This document shows, piece after piece, positions 53,143 to 61,075 of a stretch of DNA of 64,000 nucleotides. Below the pieces are notes generated by a model that was not told where the DNA came from, ran no database searches, and saw nothing but the letters and a program-made list of their open reading frames with translations. Made by a program: the position numbers and the translations under genes. Source of the stretch: JAXGXT01 sp040772665 (GTDB lineage: Bacteria > Bacillota > Clostridia > Lachnospirales > Anaerotignaceae); assembly GCA_040772665.1 (NCBI GenBank), contig JAXGXT010000002.1:310001-374000 (forward strand), written 5' to 3'. Within the stretch, counting starts at the first letter, position 1, and each line of letters opens with the position of its first letter.

Positions 53143-53171
53143 TTTACAAACAATTCGACATGTTATATAAT
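53143..53171 (+). promoter_or_regulatory. folC promoter containing a Spo0A-box-like core
   Basis: TTTACA (53143-53148), 17 bases, TATAAT (53166-53171). TTCGACA at 53154-53160 (complement TGTCGAA) lies in the spacer and equals the Spo0A-box core. A protein bound there would block the promoter. Confidence 0.55.
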
Positions 53172-53190
53172 TAATTAAACAATATTAGAC

Positions 53191-53267
53191 AAACCTTGAA
53201 CCTTGCTCAAAGCTATTTGTTTTTTAAAAAAATAAGTTAAAGTGCTGATAGGAAATTCTCAAGGTTT
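53191..53267 (+). promoter_or_regulatory. stem-loop in the folC leader
   Basis: AAACCTTGA (53191-53199) and TCAAGGTTT (53259-53267) can close a 59-base loop with a T-rich tail. Its purpose is unknown; it does not match the tetrahydrofolate riboswitch as I know it. Confidence 0.3.
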
Positions 53268-53332
53268 TGGCTTTGTTTTCAGTATTAATTATAAACTTTA
53301 TAAACAGCATAATTTTGAATAGAGGTAAGAAT

Positions 53333-54622
53333 ATGGACTTTTTACAGGCACTTGAGTATTTAGACACCCTTTATGGGCTTGGCAGTGATTTAGGATTAAA
53401 AAGAGTAATGATTTTAATGGACAAGCTTGGCAATCCCCAAAAAAAAATAAAGACAATTCATGTTGCCGGAACAAACGGCAAGGGTTCAACATGTGCAATG
53501 CTTTCAAGCATTCTTATTGAAGAAGGGTATAATGTGGGTGTATACACATCTCCCCATTTAGAGGAATATAACGAAAGATATACCATTAACAAAGAGAAAA
53601 TTTCCAACGAGGATTTTGGAAAATATATGACTGTTGTTAAAGAAAAGTGTGACGAACTTAATGCAGAGGGAATTGGCCAGCCCACTATTTTTGAGGTGGT
53701 TACAGCACTTGGATTTTTATACTTTGCAGAAAAAAACATAGATTATCTTCTTTTAGAGGTTGGCCTTGGCGGACGCATGGACGCTACAAATGTTTTAGAG
53801 AACCCCTTGATTTCAATTATAACCTCAATAAGCAAAGATCATATGGAATATTTGGGCGATACTCTTGAAAAAATTGCTTATGAAAAGGGCGGAATTATAA
53901 AAGAAAACTGTCCTGTTGTTTTATATACACAAACTGATGAGGTTTATGGTGCCATCAAAGAAATTGCCTGGGAAAAAGGGGCAAAGCTTTATTATGCAAA
54001 AAACCAGGGAACAGAAACTGTTTTTCAAAACATAACAGAAACTGTTTTTAATATTAAAAATGATTATATTTCTTATGAAAATGTAAAAATAAGCCTTATT
54101 GGAGATTATCAAATTAATAATGCCGCAACTGCATTGCTTGCGGTTAAAGCACTTATTGATGCAGGTGTTAAAATTTCAGAAACTTCTGTTTATAATGGAA
54201 TTTTAAAAGCTAAATGGAGCGGCAGAATGGAAATTGTATCTTACGATCCGATTGTTGTTCTTGACGGAGCGCATAATATTGACGGGATACATATGCTTGC
54301 GGAAAGTCTTGGACGGTATTTTAAGGATAAAAACATTACTTTGCTTGTGGGAATTTTAGGGGATAAGGAGTATGAAAAGATGATTGATATGCTTCTTCCT
54401 CTTGCTTCAAAGGTTGTGCTTACAGAGCCAAACAATTCAAGAAAGTGGAATGTGGATAGCCTTACAGAAACTATTTCAAAGTTTAAAGTTGAGGTATATC
54501 GAGAGAAGGATATTGAAAAGGCTTTTGAGCTTTCTCTTAAAATTACAGGCAAGGATGATGTGCTTTGCTGTGCAGGAAGTCTTTATCTTATAGGAGAACT
54601 TTATAAGCTGGCAAGGAGATAA
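53333..54622 (+). CDS. folC: folylpolyglutamate synthase / dihydrofolate synthase
   Basis: The 429-residue Mur-ligase-fold enzyme has HVAGTNGKGSTCAMLSSIL (P-loop, near 42-60), YTSPHLEEYNERY, FEVVTALGFLYFAE, EVGLGGRMDATNVL, ITSISKDHMEYLG, and VLDGAHNIDGIHMLA near 305. It adds glutamate to folates and can also make dihydrofolate. Start: ATG at 53333 after AGAGGTAAG; an upstream 22-codon extension lacks a ribosome site. A 50-codon gene follows at three bases. Confidence 0.94.
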   Translation: MDFLQALEYLDTLYGLGSDLGLKRVMILMDKLGNPQKKIKTIHVAGTNGKGSTCAMLSSILIEEGYNVGVYTSPHLEEYNERYTINKEKISNEDFGKYMTVVKEKCDELNAEGIGQPTIFEVVTALGFLYFAEKNIDYLLLEVGLGGRMDATNVLENPLISIITSISKDHMEYLGDTLEKIAYEKGGIIKENCPVVLYTQTDEVYGAIKEIAWEKGAKLYYAKNQGTETVFQNITETVFNIKNDYISYENVKISLIGDYQINNAATALLAVKALIDAGVKISETSVYNGILKAKWSGRMEIVSYDPIVVLDGAHNIDGIHMLAESLGRYFKDKNITLLVGILGDKEYEKMIDMLLPLASKVVLTEPNNSRKWNVDSLTETISKFKVEVYREKDIEKAFELSLKITGKDDVLCCAGSLYLIGELYKLARR

Positions 54623-54624
54623 AC

Positions 54625-54777
54625 ATGATTAATTTTAAAGAAGAAATTAAAAAGTATGGGCAGATGCTTGAAATGGATGAAATTGAAGAAGCAATACAGA
54701 CAACAGAATTAAAAGACATTATGGATATGCTTGGATATATAGCAAAAAACTGTGATAATACTGTTAAAGATAAATGA
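54625..54777 (+). CDS. 50-residue acidic protein after folC
   Basis: ATG at 54625 has AAGGAG seven bases upstream inside the end of folC and starts two bases after the folC stop, so coupled translation is likely. The product has 50 residues, is rich in E, D, K and M, and is predicted helical (EEIKKYGQMLEMDEIEEAI then ELKDIMDMLGYIAKN). I do not know a family for it. Its stop precedes the TPR gene by 28 bases. Confidence 0.6.
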   Translation: MINFKEEIKKYGQMLEMDEIEEAIQTTELKDIMDMLGYIAKNCDNTVKDK

Positions 54778-54805
54778 AAAATTAAAAGAAATTGAGGAAC
54801 GGACA

Positions 54806-56167
54806 ATGATATGTCAAAACTGCGGAAATAGTTTTGAAGAGGGAAAGATATGTCCTGTTTGTAAAAACGATGCTTTGCTTTTAAATAAAGCCAGAACTGC
54901 CTCGTTAAAGTTATATAACAAAGGTGTTATTTTTGCTAAAGACGGAGATTATTCAAGAGCCATTGATGCACTTAACAGATGTATTCTTTTTGACAAAAGA
55001 AACTATGTTGCAAGAAATCTTCTTGGCATAGTCTATTTTGAGGTAGGAATGCCCTTTGATGCTTTAAAACAATGGATAATAAGCTCTTCCATGAAAACAG
55101 AAAAAAACCCTGCTTCAAAATACATAGATTCTCTTCAAAAAAATGCAAGAATGCTGGAAAAATATAATGATGCCATTAAAATGTACAACAGAGCATTAAA
55201 GCAGTTTGATTCAAACTGTGAAGATTTAGCTGTAATACAGCTTAAAAAAGCTGTTGATTTTAACCCTAAATTTGTGGAGGCCTATAACCTTTTGGCTCTT
55301 TACAGCATAAGCATAGGCGATAAACAAAGGGCTAAATTATACATAGACAAAGCTTTAAGCATAGATAAAAGAAACCCCAAGGCTCTTAGAAATCTTTTCG
55401 AGTTAAACTCAGACGGAGAAGAAACAAATAAAGGTGCATTTAAAACAGGATATAACGAAAATGCTTACAGAATAAGCAAAGTGAAAAAGTTTATTAAAAC
55501 AGAACTTGTTGCTTTTTTTATAGGCATGATTTTTGCCGCTTCAATTTCATGGGCACTTGTTGCACCTGCCATTAAAAGCGGTCTTACTTCACAAATAGAT
55601 GTTTTAGAAGATGAAGTGAAAAGGCTTAAAGAGGAAAATATTAACGGAACATCTACTTTTGCATTAAAATATAAAATCTTAGAAGAAGAGAATGACTTAA
55701 TAAAAGCCGAAAACAACAAGTTTAAAGAAGAAGAAAAAAATAGGGAACAAATAAATAATTTGCAGCTTTCAAATATTTATGTTGCAGGCGGAAAGCTAAA
55801 GGAAGCGGCAGAGCTTTTGATAACAATAATCCCTGAAAATTTCAGTTCAGAAGACGCAGGGCTTATTGAAAATCTTAAAAAGCAAGCATATCCTGAGGCG
55901 GCAAAGGACTACTATGAAAAGGGCAAGGAATTTTTTGCAAAAGGTGAAAATGAAGATGCACAAACAAGTCTTTTAAAGTCTTTGGAGTTTGGAAACAAAG
56001 AAGATTTTATAGACAACGTGCTTTATATTTTAGGGCAGATTTATGAAGAAAAGGGCGATATAGCCCATGCAAAAGAATATTACGGAAGAGTTTTAAATGA
56101 ATTTTCCGATTCAGATGTTTATTCTCTTTCTGAACAAAGGCTTAATGCTCTTCTTACATTAAATTAA
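54806..56167 (+). CDS. zinc-ribbon and TPR membrane protein
   Basis: The 453-residue protein begins with a zinc ribbon, CQNCGNSFEEGKICPVC (residues 3-19), followed by TPR helices (about 28-210, e.g. LYNKGVIFAKDGDYSRAIDALNRCILFDKRNYVARNLLGIVYFEVG). A membrane segment follows near 235-255 (LVAFFIGMIFAASISWALVAPAI), then a coiled coil (about 260-320) and further TPRs (about 350-450). The ribbon and first TPRs are cytoplasmic; the coil and last TPRs probably lie outside. ATG at 54806 follows GAGGAAC; an in-frame GTG at 54752 is inside the preceding gene. Function unknown; scaffolding is inference. Confidence 0.72.
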   Translation: MICQNCGNSFEEGKICPVCKNDALLLNKARTASLKLYNKGVIFAKDGDYSRAIDALNRCILFDKRNYVARNLLGIVYFEVGMPFDALKQWIISSSMKTEKNPASKYIDSLQKNARMLEKYNDAIKMYNRALKQFDSNCEDLAVIQLKKAVDFNPKFVEAYNLLALYSISIGDKQRAKLYIDKALSIDKRNPKALRNLFELNSDGEETNKGAFKTGYNENAYRISKVKKFIKTELVAFFIGMIFAASISWALVAPAIKSGLTSQIDVLEDEVKRLKEENINGTSTFALKYKILEEENDLIKAENNKFKEEEKNREQINNLQLSNIYVAGGKLKEAAELLITIIPENFSSEDAGLIENLKKQAYPEAAKDYYEKGKEFFAKGENEDAQTSLLKSLEFGNKEDFIDNVLYILGQIYEEKGDIAHAKEYYGRVLNEFSDSDVYSLSEQRLNALLTLN

Positions 56168-56171
56168 ATTT

Positions 56172-56210
56172 AAAAGCGTGACCTCAAATTTATTGAAGTC
56201 ACGCTTTTTT
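56172..56210. terminator. bidirectional terminator between TPR gene and rRNA methyltransferase gene
   Basis: AAAAGCGTGAC and GTCACGCTTTT form a perfect 11-bp stem with T or A runs on both sides. Confidence 0.93.
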
Positions 56211-56213
56211 ATA

Positions 56214-57350
56214 TTATTTTTTTGGTGGTCTTGGGCTGTGAAACTGATAGTAGTCGATTTTTATTCTTCCGTTAAAAAGCTTTCTTTTTGCGTCTGCCTT
56301 TTTGCCGAAAAGAGATTCAAAATACTCCATGCTTGTAATAACATATGCACCCCAGGTTGGGTTTGTTTTCATAAGGTTTCCCATGGCACGATAGAGGTTT
56401 TCCACTTCTTTAAGCTCTCCTATACGTTCTCCGTATGGCGGATTTGTAATCATGCAGCCGTAATCTCCCACAAGCTTAACCTTTTCAAAAGGCATAACGG
56501 AAAACTCAATACAATCGTCAACTCCTGCTTTAACGGCATTGTCTTTGGCAACTTCAATTGCCTCTTCATCCATATCACTTCCGTAAATTTTAGGCATAAA
56601 ATCATAATCAACAGCCTTATAGGCATCAATTCTTGCTTGTTTCCAAATGCTTTTATCAATCCTTGCCCATTCTTCAGAAGCAAACTTTCTATTAAGCCCA
56701 GGAGCGATATTTCTTGCCATAAGAGCAGCTTCAATGGGTATTGTTCCTGAGCCGCAAAGAGGGTCAAGGAGTATTCTGTCTTTTCTCCAATAGCTAAGGT
56801 CAATCATTGCCGCTGCCATTGTTTCTTTAAGGGGGGCAACCATGGCTGTTTCTCTATAGCCTCTTTTATGAAGTCCTCCGCCTGTTGTATCAATTGTAAG
56901 AGTTGCGATATCATTTAAAAGTGCAACTTGAATTGTATAATCTGCACCTGTTTCATCAAACCAGCTTACTTGATATTTTTCTTTAAGTTTTTCAACAACT
57001 GCCTTTTTAACAATTGCCTGACAGTCAGGGACGCTGAAAAGTGCCGATTTAACAGACTTTCCTGTAACAGTGAACTTTCCGTCAAGAGTTATCCATTCTC
57101 CCCAATTAAGAGCCTTTGCGCCCTCGAAAAGCTGGTCAAAGGTTGTTGCTTTAAATTCGCCGACTTTAATAAGAACCTTGCTGGCAAAACGAAGCCAAAG
57201 GTTTGCTTTTGCGATGTCTGCTTCTGTGCCTGTAAATTCAACTCTTCCATCAAAGGTTTTTACGTTTTCAAACCCAAGTTTTATAATTTCCCTTTTAACA
57301 CAGGATTCAAGACCAAAGGTGGTTGTGGCAATTAAGTTAATTTTTTCCAT
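56214..57350 (-). CDS. THUMP-domain class I rRNA methyltransferase (RlmL/YpsC type)
   Basis: The 378-residue protein has an N-terminal ferredoxin-like/THUMP part (TTFGLESCVKREIIKLGFENVKTFDGRVEFTG) and a Rossmann methyltransferase with LLDPLCGSGTIPIEAALMARNIAPG (SAM motif, near 190) and ITNPPYGERIG (motif IV, N-P-P-Y). This pattern is the N2-guanine methyltransferase of RlmL and its Bacillus relatives. The target base is inferred. It has its own promoter on the minus strand. Confidence 0.9.
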   Translation of the reverse strand: MEKINLIATTTFGLESCVKREIIKLGFENVKTFDGRVEFTGTEADIAKANLWLRFASKVLIKVGEFKATTFDQLFEGAKALNWGEWITLDGKFTVTGKSVKSALFSVPDCQAIVKKAVVEKLKEKYQVSWFDETGADYTIQVALLNDIATLTIDTTGGGLHKRGYRETAMVAPLKETMAAAMIDLSYWRKDRILLDPLCGSGTIPIEAALMARNIAPGLNRKFASEEWARIDKSIWKQARIDAYKAVDYDFMPKIYGSDMDEEAIEVAKDNAVKAGVDDCIEFSVMPFEKVKLVGDYGCMITNPPYGERIGELKEVENLYRAMGNLMKTNPTWGAYVITSMEYFESLFGKKADAKRKLFNGRIKIDYYQFHSPRPPKK

Positions 57351-57398
57351 AGGGGTTTCTCCATTTCTTTTAAATCAATCTTTTGAATTAATGTTACC

Positions 57399-57427
57399 AT
57401 TATAACAGAAAAATATATACTTGTGAA
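57399..57427 (-). promoter_or_regulatory. sigma-A promoter of the rRNA methyltransferase gene
   Basis: On the minus strand TTCACA, 17 bases, TATAAT, 48 bases before the start codon. Confidence 0.7.
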
Positions 57428-57433
57428 TTTTTC

Positions 57434-57462
57434 TTGAAATATTTCTTTTTTAATTGTATATT
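57434..57462 (+). promoter_or_regulatory. sigma-A promoter of tgt
   Basis: TTGAAA (57434-57439), 17 bases, TATATT (57457-57462), back to back with the methyltransferase promoter. Confidence 0.65.
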
Positions 57463-57494
57463 TCTATATGTATGAAAAGAAAAGGAGAATTTTA

Positions 57495-58628
57495 ATGTAT
57501 AAATTATTAAAGGTAGATAAAAGAGCCAAAAGAGGAGAGCTAACAACTGTTCATGGAGTTATACAGACGCCTGTGTTTATGAATGTGGGAACCCTTGCCG
57601 CAATCAAAGGTGCTGTTTCAACAGAAGATTTAGAAAATATAAAGTGTCAAGTTGAGCTTTCAAACACATATCATCTCCATCTTCGCCCCGGGGATAAGGT
57701 TATTAAAAAATTAGGGGGGCTTCACAAATTTATGGTTTGGGACAAGCCGATTTTAACAGATTCAGGCGGATTTCAGGTTTTCTCTCTTTCTGCTTTAAGA
57801 AAAATAAAAGAGGAGGGCGTTTATTTTTCATCACACATTGACGGAAGAAAGATTTTTATGGGCCCTGAAGAAAGCATGCAGATACAATCAAACTTGGCAT
57901 CTACAATTGCTATGGCCTTTGATGAATGCCCGTCGGCGGTTGCCGAAAGAAAATATGTTCAAAGTTCAGTTGAAAGAACAACAAGATGGCTTATACGCAG
58001 CAAAGAAGAAATTAACAGACTTAATGGTCTTGATAATACTATAAATAAACATCAAATGTTATTTGGAATAAACCAAGGGGCAATTTATGCCGATATAAGA
58101 ATTGAACATGCAAAAAGAATTTCAGAAATCGAGCTTGACGGCTATGCAGTGGGGGGCCTTGCAGTTGGCGAAACCCATGAAGAAATGTATCATATTTTAG
58201 AGGAAACCGTGCCTTATCTTCCTCAAAACAAACCAACCTATCTTATGGGAGTTGGAACTCCTGAAAATATTCTTGAGGCAGTGGAAAGGGGAGTTGACTT
58301 TTTTGATTGTGTTCTTCCTGCAAGAAACGGAAGACATGCCCATGTTTATACAAACCTTGGAAAGCTAAACCTTTTAAACGCAAGATTTGAACTGGATGAC
58401 AGACCAATTGAAGAAAACTGCCAGTGTCCGGCTTGCAAAAGATATTCAAGAGCATATATAAGGCATTTGTTTAAAGCTAAAGAAATGCTTGCCATGAGGC
58501 TTTGTGTGCTTCATAATTTATATTTTTTCAATACTCTTATGGAAGGAATCAGAGTTTCTTTAGACGAGGGAAGGTTTCATCAATATAAAAAAGAAAAACT
58601 TGAAAGTTTTAAAATAGGAATAAATTAA
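57495..58628 (+). CDS. tgt: tRNA-guanine transglycosylase
   Basis: The 377-residue enzyme replaces G34 of GUN anticodons with preQ1. Visible: NTYHLHLRPG, ILTDSGGFQVFSLS (Asp at base pocket), GINQGAIYADIR, GYAVGGLAVGE, FDCVLPARNGRHA (nucleophile D in DCVLPAR; PAR rather than the commoner PTR) and the zinc site CQCPACKRYSRAYIRHLFK. ATG at 57495 follows AAAGGAG. queA is not in the window; yajC follows with its own promoter. Confidence 0.94.
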   Translation: MYKLLKVDKRAKRGELTTVHGVIQTPVFMNVGTLAAIKGAVSTEDLENIKCQVELSNTYHLHLRPGDKVIKKLGGLHKFMVWDKPILTDSGGFQVFSLSALRKIKEEGVYFSSHIDGRKIFMGPEESMQIQSNLASTIAMAFDECPSAVAERKYVQSSVERTTRWLIRSKEEINRLNGLDNTINKHQMLFGINQGAIYADIRIEHAKRISEIELDGYAVGGLAVGETHEEMYHILEETVPYLPQNKPTYLMGVGTPENILEAVERGVDFFDCVLPARNGRHAHVYTNLGKLNLLNARFELDDRPIEENCQCPACKRYSRAYIRHLFKAKEMLAMRLCVLHNLYFFNTLMEGIRVSLDEGRFHQYKKEKLESFKIGIN

Positions 58629-58642
58629 ATAAGCCTTTCCCA

Positions 58643-58671
58643 TTGACTGGGCTTGGAAACTTTTATATAAT
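58643..58671 (+). promoter_or_regulatory. sigma-A promoter of yajC
   Basis: TTGACT (58643-58648), 17 bases, TATAAT (58666-58671). An inverted repeat TGCAAA-N7-TTTGCA (58682-58700) lies over the start of the transcript and might be an operator. Confidence 0.8.
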
Positions 58672-58740
58672 GTTACTATTCTGCAAATATGTATTTTGCA
58701 TAATACGACCTAAAATACAAGTATAAAGGAGCGTTTTTGA

Positions 58741-59196
58741 ATGAATTTTGCTTTATTATCTACAGTAATTGACGGCGCAGGCGGAGGAGGCAGTGCTGCT
58801 TCCGGCGGAACAGCGGCAGGCGGAGGTCTTAGCGGTGGCTGGGGACTTATGATTATTTATATGGTTGTTATTTTCGGAGCTATGTATTTTCTATCCATAA
58901 GACCACAGAAGAAAAAACAAGCACAAATGGAAGAAATGAGAAAAAATATTGATGTAGGCGACTCTGTGCTTCTTGCAAACGGTATGTTTGGAAAAGTTGC
59001 AGATATAACAGCAGAATGTTATATAATTGAATTTGGCACAAACAAAGGTGTTCGTATCCCTGTTGTAAAGCAGGAGGTTTATGCGAAAAGAGAACCAAAC
59101 CTTACAAACAAAGCAGTTGAAGTGCCTGTGCCTGAAAAGAAATCTCTTTTTGGTAAAAAAGAAGAGAAAAAAGAAGACGGAAACAGCGTCCTTTAA
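58741..59196 (+). CDS. yajC: preprotein translocase subunit YajC
   Basis: The 151-residue protein has a Gly/Ala-rich N-terminus, one membrane segment (about 36-55) with YFLSIRPQKKKQAQMEEMRKNIDVGDSVLLANGMFGKVADI (the YajC block) after it, and a charged tail. It joins SecDF at the translocon. Start: ATG at 58741 with AAAGGAGCG. The N-terminal GGGGSAASGGTAAGGGLSGG stretch is unusual in length. secDF is not adjacent here. Confidence 0.88.
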   Translation: MNFALLSTVIDGAGGGGSAASGGTAAGGGLSGGWGLMIIYMVVIFGAMYFLSIRPQKKKQAQMEEMRKNIDVGDSVLLANGMFGKVADITAECYIIEFGTNKGVRIPVVKQEVYAKREPNLTNKAVEVPVPEKKSLFGKKEEKKEDGNSVL

Positions 59197-59204
59197 AAAA
59201 TATT

Positions 59205-59262
59205 GAGTTAAAGTTTTGAAAAAGGGATACCTTAAATTTAAAGCTTTAACTCTTTTGTTTTT
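59205..59262 (+). terminator. intrinsic terminator of yajC
   Basis: GAGTTAAAG (59205-59213) pairs with CTTTAACTC (59244-59252), then TTTTGTTTTTT. Confidence 0.8.
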
Positions 59263-59352
59263 TATAAACATATGCAGTTATTAAATTTTATTCACATCAA
59301 AGTATCCTCTTTAATATCATATATCATAAATCTATTTTAAGGGGTGCTGAAA

Positions 59353-59913
59353 ATGGCCATTAAAATTTATATTGATCAAGGTCATGGCCCAGGCGGCATT
59401 AACGGCGGTGCCGAGGCTTTTGGTCTTACCGAGCAGGATATAACCTTTCAAGTGGGAATATATTTAGCAAACCTTCTCAATAACACACCAGGATATGAGG
59501 CGAAAGTATCCCGTGAAACAATAACAACAATTCTTGGCTATAACACTGCATCAAGCTTAGCGGCAAGGGTTACTGATGCAAATCAGTGGGGGGCTGATTA
59601 TTTTATAAGCCTTCATTGCAATGCAGCAACAAACCCTGATTATAACGGAACAGAGGTTATTGTGTTTAGTGAAATGTCACCTGCCTATCCGCTTGCACGA
59701 TCGGTACTTGAACAAATTGTTCTGCAGCTTGGAACAAAAAATAATGGTGTTGTTGCAAGAACAAACCTTTATGTTTTAAGAAGAACGCAAATGCCGTCAC
59801 TTCTTGTGGAGTTGGCATTTCTAACAAATTATAACGATGCGCAAAAGCTTAAAAATGACCAGTTTGGGTTTGCACAGGCCATCTATGATGGAATAAGAAT
59901 TACACTTGGATGA
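59353..59913 (+). CDS. leaderless N-acetylmuramoyl-L-alanine amidase (Amidase_3)
   Basis: The 186-residue protein is a complete Amidase_3 domain. Zinc ligands are H11 in IDQGHG, E21 in GGAE, and H in SLHCNAA (near 97); the catalytic E is in LLVELAFL (near 158). There is no signal peptide, cell-wall binding domain or repeat. CwlC of Bacillus, which lyses the mother cell, is also leaderless. Here a similar role in spore release is possible but inferred. ATG at 59353 fits GGGGTG; GTG 59344 is inside that site. Confidence 0.85.
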   Translation: MAIKIYIDQGHGPGGINGGAEAFGLTEQDITFQVGIYLANLLNNTPGYEAKVSRETITTILGYNTASSLAARVTDANQWGADYFISLHCNAATNPDYNGTEVIVFSEMSPAYPLARSVLEQIVLQLGTKNNGVVARTNLYVLRRTQMPSLLVELAFLTNYNDAQKLKNDQFGFAQAIYDGIRITLG

Positions 59914-59920
59914 TTTTTAA

Positions 59921-59973
59921 AACCCCCGCAGATTTAATTTTTATTTTTTAAAAAAGTGGGGGCATTTTTATTT
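59921..59973 (+). terminator. intrinsic terminator of the amidase gene
   Basis: CCCCCGC pairs with GTGGGGG (one G-T pair) across an AT-rich loop, followed by CATTTTTATTT. Confidence 0.75.
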
Positions 59974-59987
59974 AAACCTTATAGTTA

Positions 59988-60016
59988 TTGACTTTTTTTA
60001 TTATATGATTTATAAT
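59988..60016 (+). promoter_or_regulatory. sigma-A promoter of the tRNA-Pro gene
   Basis: TTGACT (59988-59993), 17 bases, TATAAT (60011-60016), 14 bases before the tRNA. Confidence 0.85.
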
Positions 60017-60029
60017 ATTTCTTGCATGT

Positions 60030-60103
60030 CGGGGTGTGGCGTAGCTTGGTAGCGCGCATGAATGGGGTTCATGAGGTCGCAAGTTCAAATCTTGTCACCC
60101 CGA
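60030..60103 (+). tRNA. tRNA-Pro (anticodon GGG)
   Basis: CGGGGTG and CACCCCG make a 7-bp acceptor stem with discriminator A103. The D arm is GCGTAGCTTGGTAGCGC. The anticodon stem is CATGA/TCATG with loop ATGGGGT, giving anticodon GGG followed by G37. The T arm contains GTTCAAATC. CCA is not encoded, and a T run follows. TrmD (19115) would methylate G37. Confidence 0.95.
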
Positions 60104-60275
60104 TTTTTTATTTAGAGCCAAAACACGTTATATTTATGCGAAAGCCTTATATTTACAGTGTTTGTCAATATCGTTATTTGTTAAGGTTAATATCCTCATT
60201 TCTTTTATATATGTAATATTTCTTTCTTTTTCGTTTACACTCTCACGTACTGTGTTTGATGAAAGGTAATTATTG

Positions 60276-60292
60276 TGTCAATTATGTTGACA
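60276..60292. repeat. inverted repeat TGTCAA-N5-TTGACA
   Basis: A perfect 6-bp dyad lies in the 261-base intergenic region between the tRNA and the pnuC remnant. TTGACA looks like a -35 box, but no -10 is found at a normal distance. Purpose unknown. Confidence 0.3.
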
Positions 60293-60353
60293 TGGAATAA
60301 AAAGCAATAAGCAGTTGTCATAGCTATTAATATTTAGAATAAGTGTGATGCAT

Positions 60354-60390
60354 AACCCTCAAGCTTAAAAAGTGCTTGAGGGTTTTTCTG
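60354..60390 (+). terminator. terminator overlapping the pnuC remnant 3' end
   Basis: AACCCTCAAGC (60354-60364) and GCTTGAGGGTT (60374-60384) form a perfect 11-bp stem followed by TTTTT (plus-strand direction). The stop codon of the remnant lies in the loop and its last sense codons lie in one arm. Confidence 0.75.
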
Positions 60391-60826
60391 AAATTGCTGT
60401 TTCTGCTTGCCGTTTTCCCATTTTGCGCCAGTTAATGAATCCATAAATGTCATTAACAAGGAATGCCATAAAGCAAACAACAACAGATAAGTATGAAATA
60501 TCTTCAATTGCCGCCAAAACCCACAAAACAATAAGTATAATGTCGTTGGCTGCATATGCAAGAGCATAGTTGTGACTTCTTCTGAAAGTCAGGTACACAG
60601 CAACGAAACTTGTTGTTATAGAAATGGTGCTGGGGATAATATTTGCTGTATGAAAAAATTCCAAAATGAAATAGAACCCAATGGTAACAATTATTGATAG
60701 AATCCACATAATGATCCATTCATTTCGAAATAGATAGTTGACCTTCACTTCTGCTTTATTTCCGTTGTATGGGTTTTTCATCCAAGAAATTAATGCAAAT
60801 AATGCCATTGGCATAGTCATTTGCAA
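60365..60826 (-). pseudogene. pnuC: pnuC remnant, 5'-truncated nicotinamide mononucleotide/riboside transporter
   Basis: The frame encodes 153 residues that match the C-terminal two-thirds of Firmicute PnuC: PMALFALISWMKNPYNGNKAEVKVN, several membrane helices, YAANDIILIVLWVLAAIEDISYLSVVVCF and NDIYGFINWRKMGKRQ. PnuC usually has some 80-100 residues and more helices before this. Upstream on the minus strand a stop lies at 60844-60842, and the sequence up to 61075 shows no PnuC-like frame. A TTG at 60826 has no good ribosome site. I treat it as a remnant; a functional short form is unlikely. Confidence 0.6.
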
Positions 60827-61075
60827 AATTATAATATATGCTTATTGTACTGGCTTGCGAGGATAGTTTAACACGTTCGGTATTGTTTCAGGAGTTAGTG
60901 GCTAATGAGTTTTAACTTAAGAAGAATGAGGGATAAACAGTGACAGAATTACTGCCTCTGTAATGCAGGATTGACTGTAAACTACAATTAGTATAAAGTT
61001 GCCTAATAGGAATTACCACGTATTTAGAAAAATACGACATATAGATTTAAGTAAAAAATCAACAAGGAGACAAGT
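60827..61075. other. intergenic segment between pnuC remnant and rluF-like gene
   Basis: No coding signal is evident. A possible weak promoter for the next gene is TTGACT (60971-60976) with TATAAA (60992-60997), 15 bases apart. A CGTATTT/AAATACG dyad lies at 61019-61036. The missing N-terminal part of pnuC is not here in any frame I checked. Confidence 0.4.

Noticed and set aside
53172..53332. Tetrahydrofolate riboswitch before folC
   Set aside because: The leader does not show the conserved aptamer sequence; only a simple stem-loop is visible.
60022..60216. 64-codon frame over the tRNA-Pro gene
   Set aside because: It lies on the tRNA sequence itself; the RNA gene explains the region.
60365..60826. 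Alternative reading as an unrelated intact small inner membrane protein
   Set aside because: The NDIILIVLW and NDIYGFINWRKM blocks and the PMALFALISWMKNP segment are characteristic of internal and C-terminal PnuC.
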